DNA of 5,952 nt, taken from positions 1-5,952 of the forward strand of contig QGUP01000134.1 in NCBI GenBank assembly GCA_003242505.1, read 5' to 3'. The position numbers and the translations under genes are program-made. Below the pieces are notes generated by a model. The model did not search any database. It was not told the DNA's origin and was given only the letters and a program-made list of their open reading frames with translations. The stretch is from Bacillota bacterium (GTDB taxonomy: Bacteria; Bacillota; Sulfobacillia; Symbiobacteriales; ZC4RG38). Shown here piece by piece: positions 4,941-5,952 of the stretch. The first letter of the stretch is position 1, and each line of letters starts with the position of its first letter.

Positions 4941-5952
4941 CTAGTCCCGCAGCGGCGAGTGCTTCTGCTCCCGGCAGTACCGCTGCAGTTCCTTGTACGG
5001 GACCACCTGGACCCGCCGCTTCCGGACGTCGACCACCGTCACCCGCTCGGTGCAGGAGTAGCAGGGGTCGATGCTGGCCACGATCAGGGGGGCGTCGGCG
5101 ACGGTGTTGCCCCGGAACATGTACCGCAGCGGCGGCCAGTTGTTGTAGGTGGAAGCCCGGGGCCGCCAGCGGTAGACCTTCCGGTCGGGCCCGAGCATCA
5201 CCCAGTGGACGTTCTCCCCCCGGGGCGCCTCGGTCCAGCCCAGGCCCACCGCGTAGGGCTTGAAGGAGATCCCTTCGGCCAGGATCGGCCCCGGCGGCAT
5301 CTCCTCCAGGCAGGCCCGGATGATCCCGATGGACTCGTGGATCTCCCGGCACCGGACCAGGGTCCGGGCCAGGACGTCGCACCCGGTCTCGGAAATGACC
5401 TGCCACGGGACCCGGTTGTACGCCCCGTAGGGGTGGCCCAGCCGGGTGTCCCGGGCGAAGCCCGAGCCCCGGAGGTTGGGGCCCACGGGGCTGTAGTCCC
5501 GGGCGATCTGGGGGTCGAGCCGCCCCACGCCCCGGGTCCGGGCGTAGAAGTTGGGGGTGTCGACCAGGATCTCGACCAGCTCTGTGACCTCGGTCTCCAG
5601 TTCCCGGAGGAGCCGGAGCACCGCTTCCTTCTGGTCCTTGAGGATGTCCCGGCGCACCCCGCCGATGAGGTTCATGCCGTAGGTCTTCCGGCCGCCGGTG
5701 AGGATCTCCGCCATCTGCATGGCCTTTTCCCGGACCCGGAAGAGGTGCATGAAGCCGGTGTCAAACCCCACCAGGTGCGCGGCCACCCCGACGTTGAGGA
5801 GGTGGCTGTGGAGCCGCTCCACCTCGAGGAGGATCGTCCGGATGGCCTCGGCCCGGGGCGGGGCCTCGATGCCCGCGGCCCTTTCCACCGCATGGGCGTA
5901 GGCCACGCTGTGGGTGTAGCCGCAGATGCCGCAGATCCGCTCGGCCAGGAAG
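4941..5952 (-). CDS. hycE: HycE-like [NiFe] hydrogenase large subunit, C-terminal part (partial, 5' end outside)
   Basis: The large subunit holds the Ni-Fe active site of the energy-converting or formate-hydrogenlyase-type hydrogenase. The visible 336 residues begin FLAERICGICGYTHS, the L1 motif with nickel ligands Cys7 and Cys10 (window numbering) and His14. They end with the L2 motif DPCYSCTER (Cys297, Cys300). GTG 5906 is an internal Val and not a start: the L1 motif lies upstream of it in the same frame. After Arg303 comes a 33-residue extension (VTVVDVRKRR, VVPYKEL, HSPLRD) that matches, segment by segment, the 32-residue peptide which HycI removes from E. coli HycE after Arg537. Such an extension argues for a HycI-processed group 4a enzyme and against CooH-type subunits, which lack it. 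Whether the missing N-terminus carries the NuoC-like domain of HycE cannot be seen. It is followed by hycF after 21 nt. Confidence 0.97.
   Translation of the reverse strand, partial: FLAERICGICGYTHSVAYAHAVERAAGIEAPPRAEAIRTILLEVERLHSHLLNVGVAAHLVGFDTGFMHLFRVREKAMQMAEILTGGRKTYGMNLIGGVRRDILKDQKEAVLRLLRELETEVTELVEILVDTPNFYARTRGVGRLDPQIARDYSPVGPNLRGSGFARDTRLGHPYGAYNRVPWQVISETGCDVLARTLVRCREIHESIGIIRACLEEMPPGPILAEGISFKPYAVGLGWTEAPRGENVHWVMLGPDRKVYRWRPRASTYNNWPPLRYMFRGNTVADAPLIVASIDPCYSCTERVTVVDVRKRRVQVVPYKELQRYCREQKHSPLRD

Overview
The window is one block of the minus strand, read from right to left. It carries the tail of a formate-hydrogenlyase-type [NiFe] hydrogenase operon (group 4a, Hyc-like) followed directly by its maturation genes. 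Reading order is hycE (large subunit, 5' end outside the window), hycF (2x[4Fe-4S] ferredoxin), hycG (small subunit), hycH, hycI (endopeptidase specific for the large subunit), a fused hypA-hypB, hypC, hypD, and at the left edge the first codons of another gene, probably hypE. The order E-F-G-H-I matches the E. coli hyc operon. There the hyp genes sit in a separate operon; here they follow with no gap. Genes overlap or are at most about 21 nt apart, no gap could hold a promoter, and nearly every start has a strong Shine-Dalgarno sequence. I see no convincing gene on the plus strand and no tRNA, rRNA, IS element or CRISPR array.

The genes form one functional chain. HycE, HycF and HycG are the soluble arm of a membrane-bound hydrogenase that passes electrons from ferredoxin-type clusters to a Ni-Fe site. 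HypC and HypD build and carry the Fe(CN)2CO group (with HypE and HypF, not seen complete here). HypA and HypB insert nickel. HycI then removes the C-terminal extension of the large subunit, which is visible on HycE as 33 residues after the DPCYSCTER motif. HycH is an accessory factor of the same complex. The membrane subunits and any electron-donating partner (formate dehydrogenase or CO dehydrogenase) lie outside the window, so the physiological donor cannot be read here.

Base composition is very GC-rich, Arg codons are mostly CGG/CGC and GTG starts are common. This suggests a high-GC bacterium; a thermophilic Firmicute of the Thermaerobacter/Symbiobacterium kind is my guess, not something the sequence proves.

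The most notable points are: (1) HypA and HypB are one 346-residue protein, and the linker contains an in-frame A_AAA_AAC slippery heptamer with a purine-rich SD-like element 9 nt upstream, a stop in the -1 frame 14 nt downstream and a GC-rich stem-loop. This is the layout of a dnaX-type programmed frameshift that would release HypA alone. (2) Two four-unit coding minisatellites occur, 27 bp in the 3' end of hypC and 18 bp across the hycG/hycH junction. (3) A 10-bp hairpin, fully paired only in the minus-strand transcript, lies immediately after the hypD stop.
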